From Isoetes taiwanensis (Eukaryota > Streptophyta > Lycopodiopsida > Isoetales > Isoetaceae): a stretch of 64,000 nucleotides of DNA. The notes under the pieces are model-generated. The model had not been told where the DNA came from. It worked only from the letters and a program-made list of their open reading frames with translations, and searched no databases. Shown here in pieces: positions 48,666 to 59,664 of the stretch. Position numbers and translations under genes: made by a program. Location: contig JAJEKV010000054.1 of NCBI GenBank assembly GCA_021234155.1, positions 7,584,655 to 7,648,654 on the forward strand, given 5' to 3'. The stretch's first letter is position 1, and each line of letters starts with the position of its first letter.

Positions 48666-51600
48666 GTACCCCCATGCTCATGGACGTCTGTCAAGGGTCC
48701 GATTCTGGCTATACCCTTGGGAGCACCTGTAACATTCCTCTCCCTCCTTTTGGACCTTGTCCTCAAGGTTGATCTTTTAGATGAGGGAATAGCTACACGA
48801 ATTCCTTCGTCTCCCAGGTGGCATCCTCAGGAGACTGGTTCTGCAACTGAACCAGATGTTCTATTACATCTTTATTGCGCAGCCACCAAACACTTTTATC
48901 CAAAAGACGTTCTGGCATTACAGAGGAGTTTAAGACAATCGGTATACTTTGCGGACTAACCACATTAGTGGTATCCAGTATAGCCTTTTTTAGCTGACTT
49001 ACATGGAACACAGGATGGATCTCTACTTCCTGTGGTAAGTTCAACTCGTATGCTATTTCCTCGATCCTTTTAGTAATCCTAAAAGGTCCAGCATACCGCG
49101 GAGTAAGTTATCCAACCCTTAGTCAAAGCTCGCAAAGTGGTCATTCTTAACGCAGAAGGATAAACAACCCTTAGGAAAATATAATCACCTTCCGCATAAG
49201 AGATATCACGTCTATGCTGATTAACGGACGCTTGTGCCCTATCTTGAGCTTTTCGCAAAGCTTGCTTGCATTGCCGTAAGATTGCATCCATGTCATGGAG
49301 CATATGTACTGCAACTTCGGTTCGGAGGTATTTATGTACACCTAAATAAGCCCTTGGATTTTGACGCATCACGGCCACAAAGGGAGTCATTTGAATTCCC
49401 GTATGATGGCTATTATTATAGGCGAACTCTAGATAGGATAGATAATCTTCCCACCTAGATTGCTTTTCGTGGACAAAGCTTGGCAACATATCCTCTAGGA
49501 TCATGTTTATGTGTTCGGTTTGCCCATCCGTCTGTGGATGATTTCCATTACTCATGTATAATCGGATTCTCAATCCTTTCATGAGATCCCTCTAGAAGTG
49601 ACCCGTGAACTTAGTGTCCCGATCACTTACAATGAACAAGGGAAGTCCGAAAGTTGGAAATATGTGTTGCATATAGGTAACTGCTACGTCATGTCCCGTA
49701 GCCTCCCCTTTTATTGCTATAAACTTAGCATACTTGGTTAACCGGTCCACCACTACCAAAATTTGAGTATGTTGCCTAGCAGTTCTAGGTAATGCGATTA
49801 TAAAGTCCATACTCACGCTTTCCCAACATTCATTTGGTATAGGGAGTGGTTGTAATAATCCCGAGGTTTTCCCATGATCCGCCTTCACCGCTTGACACAC
49901 CAAGCAGTGACTTACCAGGTCTTTGACTTGACCTTACAACTCTGGCCAGTAGTAGAACCTCTTTACCAACTCATATGTCTTCCATTCACCTCCATGCCCA
50001 GCTTGTGGAGTGTCATGGTGCTCACGTAGAATTGACTCCCTAAGATCCCCACTTGAAGGAACATAAATCCTTCCCTTGTAGAAATGCAATCCCTCTTGCT
50101 CAATCCACAGCTCCCCGAGCTTGACCATTGCCGGATCTTGCTGATCCTCCGAATATGCATCCTTGATCATTTGTGTAAGATCACTTGCCAAAGTTGTTAA
50201 GGTATTTATATGTTTAACCCTTGATAACGCATCGACAACTGGATTATTTTTGTCAGGCGTATGCTCAATGAAGAAATGGAACCCATAGAGGAAGTCTAGC
50301 CACTTAGCATGTCTTGGGCTCGGCTTGACTTTGCAAGAACCTCAACGGTTTATGGCCGTATAGATGATAAACTTGCGCGGCTCTTTGCTCGCCCCACTAC
50401 GCAAGTAGTGCCTTCAAGTCTTTAACACATGCACAATGGCTAACAATTCTTGCTCATAGGTTGCGTAATTCCTTTTAGCATGACTTAGTTTCCGACTTTC
50501 ATAAGCGATCACGTGTCCTTGCTGCATTAATACTGCCCCTAACACTTGCCCGCAAGCATCAGTATAGACCTCGAATGCCTGATTCAAATCTGGCACCTTT
50601 AACACAGGACTGCTCACTAACAAGTCCTTAATGCGCCGAAACGCCTCTTACTGCTCTCTCCCCCACACAAAATCATGATCTTTTTTCAAAAGATCAGTGA
50701 GGGGAGCTACAACTTTAGAGAACTTGGGTACGAATTTATGGTAGTACGTTGCTAACCCCTGAAAACTTCATAACTCCAAAACGTTCGCTGTTGGGAGCCA
50801 TTGCTGTACCACCTGTACCTTGGCGGAATCGGATGATACACCTTCGCCGGAAAGGATATGTCCCAAATAGGCCACCTGTTGTCTAAAGAAATTACATTTG
50901 GAGATCTTTGCATAGAGTTTGTGTTCTTGCAAAATTCGAAGAACTTGCTCCAAAGGAGCGAAATGTTCTTCAATAGTTTGGGAGTAGATGAGAATATCAT
51001 CTAAAAATACCTCCACAAACTTGTCCAAATGCTTAGAGAATACCCGATTCATTAATCGCATAAACGTTGCAGGAGCATTTGTAAGCCCAAACGGCATAAC
51101 CAGAAACTCATAATAGTCTTGATGAGTTTTGAATGCAGTTTTAGCTTCGTCCCCTTCCTGAATCTTAATCTGATGATATCCGCTTCGGAGGTCTACCTTG
51201 GTGAACCAGTTGGCGCCCCCAAGATGATCTAGAATATCATCGACTCGAGGTAAAGGATATCAATCCTTTATAGTTGCTTTGCTAAGTGTGCGGTAATCTA
51301 TGCACATCTGCATAGTACCGTCTTTTTCCTTAATGAGCAACAACGGGACTCGCAAAAGGTGATTTACTTGATCGTACAAAACCTTTGCTTAACAATTCTT
51401 TCACTTGCTTTTTAACCTCTTCAAGCTCTAGAGGACTCAAACGATAGGGAGCACATGCCATGGGCTTAACCCCAGGTTCAAGCTCAATTTCGTGCTCGAC
51501 ATCCCGTGAGGGTGGTGGTCCCTTGGGTAACTTTTCCGGAAAGACATCCTAGAAAGTATTCAAGAGATCTTTTAATCTTTGATCTACCTCAGGGTTACTC
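48666..51600 (-). mobile_element. Ty3/gypsy chromovirus fossil (RT to chromodomain)
   Basis: A fossil LTR element on the minus strand. In order of its own strand: RT (51,500-50,770, with MPFGLTNAPATF and FLDDILIYS), RNase H (50,623-50,414, TDACGQVLGAVL), integrase zinc-binding part (50,191-49,934), integrase core (49,903-49,079, SMDFIIALP, VSDRDTKF, HPQTDGQTE) and a C-terminal module (49,044-48,793, HPVFHVSQLKK then DATWETKEF, a chromodomain-like end). This order and the chromodomain-like tail place it in the chromoviruses. Gag and protease are not present: the element is cut on its 5' side near 51,600. It is broken in several places but the domains remain easy to read, so it is younger than the gypsy remnant at 1-6.5 kb. 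Confidence 0.85.
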
Positions 51601-51660
51601 CAGTGTTAACCACTAACGAGTTACACGATTTGATAACCAAATCATCTCTTCTTAAGTACA

Positions 51661-51702
51661 TTAAATAGAATAGAATAGAATAGAATAGAATAGAATAGAA
51701 TA
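51661..51702. repeat. AATAG pentanucleotide tail
   Basis: About eight AATAG units (CTATT on the minus strand). It sits at the 3' end of a minus-strand LINE remnant and may be its tail. Confidence 0.85.
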
Positions 51703-51880
51703 GGTTTTTAGCGTCCACGGAGACCAACTGGCCTATGGGACCCAAACAAAAAGAGAGCAGCAAGCGTATTACTGACAGGATTAAAAAACCCCCGCCCCGA
51801 AGGGTTTTCGAGGGAAAAACCTTAGCAGTAATAAGCATGCTGGCAACCCTGCACCCTGGTAAAAATATCTCCCCTCTGAT
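51703..51880 (-). mobile_element. LINE 3' end with simple-repeat tail
   Basis: On the minus strand this stretch ends TTTGGGTCCCATAGG, GTTGGTCTCCGTGGACGC and then the CTATT repeat. The same arrangement (TTATTGGTCCTATAG, TTGGTCTCCCCGTGGAC, then pyrimidine-rich simple repeat) occurs at the 3' end of the LINE at 21.05 kb. The shared terminus suggests two insertions of one LINE family that ends in tandem repeats rather than poly-A. The element is strongly 5'-truncated; the right limit is approximate. Confidence 0.45.
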
Positions 51881-52280
51881 GCAAAACATGATCAAGGCTT
51901 GGAACTTGGTTCAAGGTTGCTTTGATTCTCAAGAAATTGCTGATCTTCACATGCAATCCTCTCTTTTCTGGTCTGCCCCATTTATGGTTCATGATGATTA
52001 TCTCCCTGCTCTGAGACACCCAAAAATTTACAGGAAATGGTCCTCTTATGGTATTTCTCAAATTAAGGATCTATACAGGAATAATCATATTATTTCATGG
52101 ACCAATTTAAGAAGGGTTATCCATGGTACCTCAAGTGATAAAACTATGTATCTTCACTTCAAGAATATATTATCTCAGGCCACCAATATACAGGGTAATG
52201 ACTGTGGTGCTATCCTTAAAATTAATGGTCACAGTAAATATAAAGTTAGTGCTGTTTATGCTATTCTCAATCACAGAGAA
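51850..52280 (+). mobile_element. LINE ORF2 C-terminal piece
   Basis: Part of an open stretch (51,735-52,325, plus strand). SSLFWSAPFM, then YRKWSSYGISQIKDLYRN and the following ISWTNLRRV resemble the post-RT region of L1-type ORF2 proteins (LWxNxxI...WxxxGIxxIxDL). KYKVSAVYAIL near 52,235-52,270 resembles the SVKSAY motif of plant LINE ends. It is read on the plus strand, so it is separate from the minus-strand LINE end just to the left. The boundary with copia sequence on the right is near 52,285. Confidence 0.5.
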
Positions 52281-52352
52281 ACTTGCATCATGGTGGCAAC
52301 CTCATTAAATATTCTAAACAAATGAAGAGCATTTTAAAGTCCAGGTTTCAAA

Positions 52353-55300
52353 CAGGGTTTCCCTTAAGAAAAAATTTTAAGTGAGTAATATAGTTCATTT
52401 GGCGAGTTTGATAGTTTGGAGGTTAGCAAAGCTGGCGAATTTTTGTTTTTATCCCAATTACAATATAGTGTCCAAGGCGATTTTTTGCAATAGTACAAAA
52501 CCATTTTCGAAGAAAAAATATGGTGTTTTAAAGGTGCTTTCTCTCTTGTATTGTTACATCCTAAAGGTACAATCGTGATATTAGGATGATTGAATACAAT
52601 ATCTTTGACCCTTTAGGCCAAGAATCATGAATAGTTTGTAGGGCAAAAACTACAAATACATTATATATTTCTGCTGATGTACATTAACTTAATCTATATA
52701 GAATAGTGTTTGATAAATCAATATAAAACGAGTAGTGTTTACCATATAAATTTTAAATGTTTAGCCATATAAATATTGCTACTACTTTTCTTAACATTTT
52801 AAAGTTTTGCTACCTTTCTTAAGACACAAAAATAATTACAGAATCTGAAAGACACACTTAAGCATAACTGAAGCATAAAAAGTTATGACAGCCCATGTTT
52901 GAATAGCATAAAAAGAACATGTTTGAACATCTCTTGGGGAATCAGATCAGATCAGATCGCTGCACTCCATCCAGATGATCCAGTCTTTGCAACATTTGAT
53001 TGTGCCAATTGAGCAACCTCATTCGGTTGTGGACGCTCTCTTCTACTTGTCGAAGCCCATAGAGCTAAAGCTCTATCATATGGAAAATCTGCAACAGTAT
53101 AATTGCAAGTGTATGCATAGGCAAAGGTCTAAATTCTTCTCCAACCTATTGCGCACTTTATTCTTCAAGTAGCCCATAATACTAAATATCCTTTCATCTT
53201 CAACTGATCCAAGAACCATAGTCTGACACAGTCTAACAAGCTTAAAAAATTCTGGCATGTGATCTTGGAGAACCTGGCTATTACCTAGCCACAACCACAA
53301 TCTTGTTATTGACCCAAACTCTTTGGGCTCTTCAAGAGACTGACATTGAGACCACATGGTCTGTCCAAAGCATTCAGATTGCTCTAACAATGAACCTTCA
53401 TTAATTGCCCCATGTACTACTACATCTGCACCTACACTAACAGTTTTTGCAAAATGAGATATCAATACATGCAGCTTACTTTTATACTCTTTCTGACAAG
53501 TGGAAAGATCCTTTTGGCTGATCCAAAATTGTGGATATACGATAGCCATAGCATCTAATAGTTCATCTCTTGGAAATCGCTCTTTTATTTCTTTTGACAA
53601 GGTAGCAGCAATCTTTGCAAGGTTAGTTCTCACTTTTTCCAAAATTTCAGAAAAACTAGCACTTGTGATAGGAGCGTGCCTTACAAGACGCCCCTGAACT
53701 CTTGCTTTCTTTGTGTACATCTATCCATATCAGTAACAATTATCATTAGTACATGAATGTAAAGAAAAAAAGATACAATTCTCTTCATACCTGAACAAGA
53801 TGTGAATGCACCTTCATGCACAAGACGCCTTTTGAATCATACTCTAATATACTAGCTGACTTCTCACCTTCAATGTTTACCAAATTATTCCAGGCAACAA
53901 ATTTTTCTTTATCATATGGCTCATTTGGTGAAGTGGGATACAAGCAATCTAATGCATCGCAAGCCAACTTCCTTGCAGTCACATACTCAGGAATATACAT
54001 AGTGCGCTTTTGTGCCAACTTAATCAAAAAATTCATCTCCCTTAACATTGGGAGTATACCTAATGACACATGCATAAGATCATCATTCTAACATAGAAGC
54101 TTCCTAAACATATTTAGTAAAGAAATTTGTACCTGCTAAAGTAAGCAATGTTTCCAAATCAACTAGTCTAGAAAGCAAATTTTGAGCTTTATCCTTCCCA
54201 TCTTTCCTTTTTCCAGAAGATAGCTTATCCATTAATCCAACCATTGATTGATATTCTTGAAATAGGCGCAGCAGTTTATACAAAGATATCCATCGTGTAT
54301 TGACATTCTTGACATTTTAGAACCCTTCGTTAGACCCATTTGCGTATTTCTTAAATTGACGAACCCTGGAGACACATATACATAATACATACAAAAGTTA
54401 CTTTAAGTAATTAACAAACAAAATAAACTTGAAGTAAAGAGGATTTTTACCGTTTTGAACTTCGACAAAAGAAGTTGAAAGATTCTGAAACCAGATCCTC
54501 AATCTTTGTGACAGACTCAAATGTATCAACAATTTTGTAAGCAAGATTCATTCTATGGGCCATACAATGAATGCCTAATGCATATGGTGCCAAACTGGTT
54601 TGCATTCTTACGGTCAATCCATTTCTACATCCTTGCATCACTGAGCATCCATCCAATCCTATGCAAACTAGTTTTTTGCCAATCTCAGCCGATGTGAGCC
54701 CTAACTTTGTCACCAAATTGTCTTGGACAATAGCAAAAATATTCTCTCCAGTGGCATTTTTTTGTAGGCATGTAATTCCAGCATAAAAGGCACATCTCAC
54801 AAAGTTCTTAACCATGTACACTGTCATACATAACCAAGAGGAGTTATCCTTTGCTGAAGCTTCGTCTAATGACACGGCAAAATAATCACAATTGTGCATT
54901 TCCTCTCATGAGATCATCTAAAATCACTTGATCAATACATTTTGCAAATTCCTCTCCACTTTGGATAGACCAATGCGTGGTTGGGAAGTCACGGAATTGG
55001 CTGTAAGGATAAAAGATTCTCATGTTGTGGAAAATCGGATAATGGCTTACCCCTTTTCAAAGACATGAAATAAGGCTTGTAGTTTGCACAACTTTCGATC
55101 TTAAATTTCTATCGCCATCTTTTGCGGCATGGTTACGTCGATTGGGACGCTTGGCAAGTCTTGCTTTTGTAAATATTTTTATATTCTTCAACAGCTTGCA
55201 TATGCACGCACTCCTCCTTTGTTTTCCATCTTGAGATATTTATTTCTTCCCCATCTACAATCATCTTCTCATTACACCTTACCGGCATGTTTTCTCTGAT

Positions 55301-56626
55301 TATCTAATTTCATTTGGAACACACATTCACTTCTATTTTTCCACGAACATGCAGCGATCGCATCTTAGTTGGTCTCTTTGGCATTTCAAACTCGTTTTTT
55401 CTCACAAAGCGGGTTCTATGAGCGGAACCTTCTTGCCCAATCAGGCTGAAACTCCCTTCCTAGACTCCACTCAGTTAACTTTCTTTTTTTCTTGTTGTTT
55501 TCAGCATTTGCTTTAACATCCCCTTGAAGAGCAGATGATTCCCCATTGCGTTCAGGCTCTACAACATTGTTTTCAGCATGTACTACAAGTTGAATCGGTG
55601 TTGCTTGCATATTCACTTCTTCAATAAAGGCGGTGTTCTTTGGTCTTTGCTACCCGATGCGACAACATCTTGGTTGTTCTTGCAAAATAATGATAGAAGG
55701 TTGCTTTGTCTTGCCATGTAAAAATGGCAACCTATTACCTATCTGATTCTGAAATATATCTGTAAAAACAACATGGCAATGTCAGCAAGACCAACCAGCA
55801 TTGAAACTCACATTGGAACTCAGATTCAGATATTGCAGAACGAAATATTTACCTGAATTATTTTTGCATGGAGTATGCTGTATCAAAAGAGGTTCAGGAA
55901 TCGTAGCAAGTGAAGGAACCTGATGAATATGGCGCACAACACACTGAATGGAAAGCTCCAGCAGAGAAGATGGACGTCTCTGGCGTTCATACCTCTGGGG
56001 CATCACACGACACCCAAATTACTACGGCATGGTGCTTCTAGATGTTCCCTGTTGGACCCAAAACCAAAGCATAGCTCCAAAACATAAGTAAAATTTTCTG
56101 TTGCATGCCCAATAGCTAAATTCTAAGGAAAACTATCAGACAAAGATGAAGAAGTTTCTTGAAACCAGTAGCAGACCAGAAGAAGCTTGACGAATGACGA
56201 CTTTACCTGGCTATTTCGAATGCCCACCCAATGCTTGCAAAACTTTCGAGACCTATCCCAAGAGAAAAACATGGGGACTCGGTGATTATACAGAAGAAAA
56301 AAATAGAAATCAATGATTACTTCTTACCGATCTCTCTCTAGCTTCACAAAACCGCAACCATTGTAGCCATCTAAGCCGGATCTTAAAATGAAGGGCGAAT
56401 GTATGAAAAACTTGGAATCCTGCCTTAGAAATCCGGGCGATTACTAGCAATCCCTCTTTCGTGGAGTAGGGCGAAATCGACCATGGCGGGAGTTCCTTTC
56501 GTAGAAGGGGTGGCGACCATTAAGAAAATAATAAAAAAGGGAACCTACTATCCGTTCGCACCAAATACCATTAATTTCCCAAAAAATCGCATTTTAGCGA
56601 ACATTCGCACCTTAGGGGAAACCCTG
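52353..56626 (-). mobile_element. hAT-like DNA transposon, 4.27 kb, complete ends
   Basis: Ends are CAGGGTTTCCC(T)TAAG at 52,353 and its reverse complement at 56,626, a terminal inverted repeat of about 15 bp starting CAGGG as in many hAT elements. The flanks carry the 6 bp direct repeat TTCAAA (52,347-52,352 and 56,627-56,632). Inside, on the minus strand, is a multi-exon transposase-like gene. The insertion lies within the RT region of a Ty1/copia element, so it is younger than that element. The standard hAT target duplication is 8 bp; six is short. Confidence 0.8.
53076..55616 (-). pseudogene. hAT-type transposase gene with introns
   Basis: Transposase that would cut and paste the element. 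Exons readable on the minus strand: 54,899-54,451 (start not fixed; FAVSLDEAS, CIGLDGCSVMQG, HCMAHRMNL, like the DUF4371/RNase H-like core), 54,365-54,133 (NTRWISLYKLLRLF), 54,087-53,791 and 53,720-53,076. The introns between them have GT-AG ends and are short (about 45-85 bp). The last exon ends with the hAT dimerisation pattern: FFKLVRLCQTMVLGSVEDER then IFS and KNKVRNRL. An upstream open piece (55,616-55,416, KKKRKLTEW) may be the N-terminus. An in-frame TAA near 54,318 and disrupted sequence at 54,900-55,400 indicate this copy is not functional. Confidence 0.75.
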
Positions 56627-57549
56627 TTCAAATGACAGATTTGGAAGAGCTAAGAAAAATCTTAGGAATTGAGATGGTCAGAAATAAAAAGCAAAAATGG
56701 CTCAAACTACATCAAAGTAAGCATATAGGGAATATGCTTAAGAGATTTAATTTGGTTGAGGCTAAACCTGCAAAAACTCCCATGATTCCAGGGCATAGAT
56801 TAACTGACATTCAGCAAACCACAGATGAAGATATTACAAAGATGGAAAATATACCTTACCGAGCTTTGGTTGGGTGTCTACTCTATTTAGCAAATAGTAC
56901 TCGACCTGATATTGCTTATGCTGTAAATATTCTAAGTAGAAGGAATCATGATGCTACAAGAGAACACTGGGAAGCAGCCAAACGTGTATTAAAGTATTTG
57001 AAAGGTTCACAAGAACAAGGGATATGTTATGACTCAACAGATCTCACAATGACATGCTTTAGTGATGCAGATTGGGGAGGTGATCTATCCACTAGAAGAT
57101 CAACTTCAGGATATGCTATTTTTTTTTGTGGTGGAGTGATTACCTGGAGATGCAAGAAACAAACAGCTATAGCAATGAGCTCTGCAGAAGTAGAGTATGC
57201 TGCATCTTCACTTGTAGCTAAAGAAATTGTGTGGTTGAGAAGGTTGCTGCATGAGCTAAATTGTGAACAAACAAGTCCCACAGTAATATGGACAGATAGT
57301 CAAAGTTGTATAGCCATAGTGAAGAACCCTGTGCAACATGATAGAACCAAGCATATAGAGCTAAGTATCCACTTTATAAGGGAATTGGCTGAAAGAAAAT
57401 TAATTCAAATGCATTATTTGGATACTAACCAGCAAATTGCAGATATCTTTACAAAGGCACTGCCTTTAAACAAATTGAGTGAGTTTAAGGTCAAGTTAAA
57501 GATATCAGAAATGCCAAGCTTCCAGTCTTATGAGCTGAAGGAGGAGTGA

Positions 57550-58005
57550 TGGAAATTCAGCTAATAATCCTGCAAGATCTAACCTATGAGAAGCAGTGGC
57601 AGTAGGTTAGTATATGTACTTGATAATCCAAGTTGATTTCAAGTTGTAGCCTAAGAGCTTGCTATCAAAGGTTGTAAATCATGTTGCTTAATCATGTTGA
57701 TAACCTAAGGTTTTAACCATTGAAACTTTATATTTTAAGTGAAAAATTAATTTAATGGTTAACGGGGCTCAAGGTTCGCGACTATCCTGTGGGATATTTC
57801 ATACTAAGGACTCAGACCGGATTAGCAAGTAAATCCGATCCATAACCATCGGAATACATCAAGCTTTACATATATATCATATATGGCAGAGACCATCAAC
57901 TGTAGAAGTGATCCTGATCAAGCTATGAAGCAATTTGGTGCCGGGTCAACCATGCTACAGTCCGATGAACAGTGACTTCTGCTACAGTGTTCCAATGGTT
58001 GAAGG

Positions 58006-58010
<5 letters not shown>
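57550..58010 (+). mobile_element. presumed copia 3' LTR region (left part)
   Basis: Begins directly after the copia stop codon with a purine-rich AAGGAGGAG stretch and a TG, the normal place for polypurine tract and 3' LTR. It is interrupted at 58,010 by a LINE and resumes at 59,003. A second LTR for comparison is not in the window, so LTR identity is by position only. Confidence 0.45.
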
Positions 58011-58038
<28 letters not shown>

Positions 58039-58990
58039 GGAGAAAGCGGCGGTGTTGATTATATTATATTACATGCAAAAAGGTACATAGTAATACAAAA
58101 TACAGAGAATAAACTCTGTTATAAGGCCATATTTAAACAAAAACGGCCTATCGCTCCCAAGGAGGCTATTTTTAATAAACTAGAATACTGTTTGGATATG
58201 CAAGCCAAAGAAAGAAAGGAAATATTTTCAGCAGACCATCAAGACAAGTGTATCAGTGGCGAAATCAGTCATCCATAACTCCATCTAGAGTTATAATCGC
58301 ATAGGCTTGATCCGTGTACTTATTAAGCAGGTAATCCAGCTCCACAGCCCCATATGCAGACGCATCCAAAATATGAAGAATCCAGGACTCCCGCGCTCCC
58401 TCACAAATACCAAGCTTATCTTGGAAATAAGGCTTGAGTTCTTGTTTGAATTGCCATATATCCTCATCCGCCAGAATACGCTTTAGAGCTCGGATCATAA
58501 TAGTTTGTTTTGACCCAAAGTAGGGCTTCGGTACCTCTTGATGTGACATTGGGTTGGTATTATCAGGAACTATTACGGCATGTCCTCCCTCGTGATGTTT
58601 CTTAACGGATAATCATTTATCAACATCGGATAAGCTGCATTAAAGTAAGAAGTGAAAAAGCGAGTAAAATCCGAAAGGAACCCGGCTTATCCCAATTTTT
58701 ATCATAGTTGGATCCCTTAGACAATCTATGCGCCATATTTTACATCGGCCAGTTCAAAATTTGAAGGATTGTTTTAAGAGCATTTATATCAGGTGGAGAG
58801 TGGTTTATGGCCACATTGTTTCTATGCTTCCAAATCGACCACATGCAGATAATTCTGACTGTATCCAGAAATGGGGAACTATTTGTTAAGAAGACAAAAA
58901 GATCAGCCTCTGAACTCGGAGTGACACCAATATAGGCCCCAATCCAATTCCAGAAAGGAGTGAGCCATGGGCAAATAAAAATATGGCTTG
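58011..58990 (-). mobile_element. 5'-truncated LINE with 12 bp target duplication
   Basis: A 28-base poly-T (58,011-58,038; poly-A on the element strand) marks the 3' end. AGGATGTATTTT flanks the insertion on both sides (58,003-58,014 overlapping the tail, and 58,991-59,002), a good target-site duplication. Inside, the minus strand reads PWLTPFWNWIGAYIGV and IICMWSIWKHRNNVAI at about 58,800-58,970. This is the zinc-ribbon-like (zf-RVT) end of plant LINE ORF2. A further 94-codon open stretch (58,549-58,265) ends the element. The 980 bp copy lacks endonuclease and RT, the common result of incomplete reverse transcription. Confidence 0.85.
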
Positions 58991-59002
58991 AGGATGTATT
59001 TT

Positions 59003-59664
59003 ATTGCTAGATGCTGAATTAGAAGAACAAATTATGAGCATAAACTAGAAGTGTGAATGTACCAGATCTATGTGGAAATTAGTGAACACCATTTGGCTTT
59101 CCATATGATCAATAATTGTACTTGCTTATTTGTTGTAATAATAGCTTGAAAAATCTTGCTAGACATTTAATTGTTGTATCAAGTTCTACTAAATCCATCA
59201 GCCACGATGGAAGAAACATAATCTTCCTACGCCGGGAGATATACCTTGCATTCATGTAATGTATTTAATGGGTGGTTCCCTAACAACCAACCTTTATAAT
59301 AATTAAATGTGTACTAACGTAGTCTTGGACCTGCAGGCCAATAGGAGAGTCTAGCGGCAGGAAGGTCACACTGCGAAGACTTGCAACACATAAGTTTGTC
59401 ATGATGTGTTGTAAGGGAACGATGTGGAACCTTAAGTAGGAAATTTTGAAACTATGATTATAATAATGGTATAAGCCATAAAATTTTTGTGAATACATAG
59501 TACGATATTTAACAAGGATGTGTTATGATAAATTAATATAATACCTGGAGGAAATTGATTATAAAATTGTATACATATTGAATGTGATTGCAGGATATAC
59601 AGGTTTCCAAGATGGGAGGCGGCGTGATCTTGCCGGGGGCGACATCAATTCAAGGTGGGGAGAT
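59003..59664. other. right part of copia 3' region, then spacer
   Basis: The first ~200 bp continue the sequence interrupted at 58,010. The end of the copia LTR could not be fixed. Around 59,640-59,664 an AAGGTGGGGAGA purine tract occurs just before TTGTGACG. Confidence 0.35.

Larger units (their letters stand above)
52285..57549 (+). mobile_element. Ty1/copia fossil, split by a hAT-like transposon
   Basis: A short RT piece lies left of the transposon (about 52,285-52,352), and a longer part lies right of it (56,627-57,549): the end of RT (DLEELRKILGIEMV), the linker with PYRALVGCLLYLANSTRPDI and RNase H (DADWGGD...RRSTSGY, MSSAEVEY, WTDSQSCI, HIELSIHFIRE, ADIFTKALP). These are classic Ty1/copia marks. 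The right-hand part is one uninterrupted 305-codon stretch, so this fossil is relatively young. Gag, protease, integrase and most of RT are absent from the window. The main visible breaks are the transposon insertion and the missing 5' half. Confidence 0.85.
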
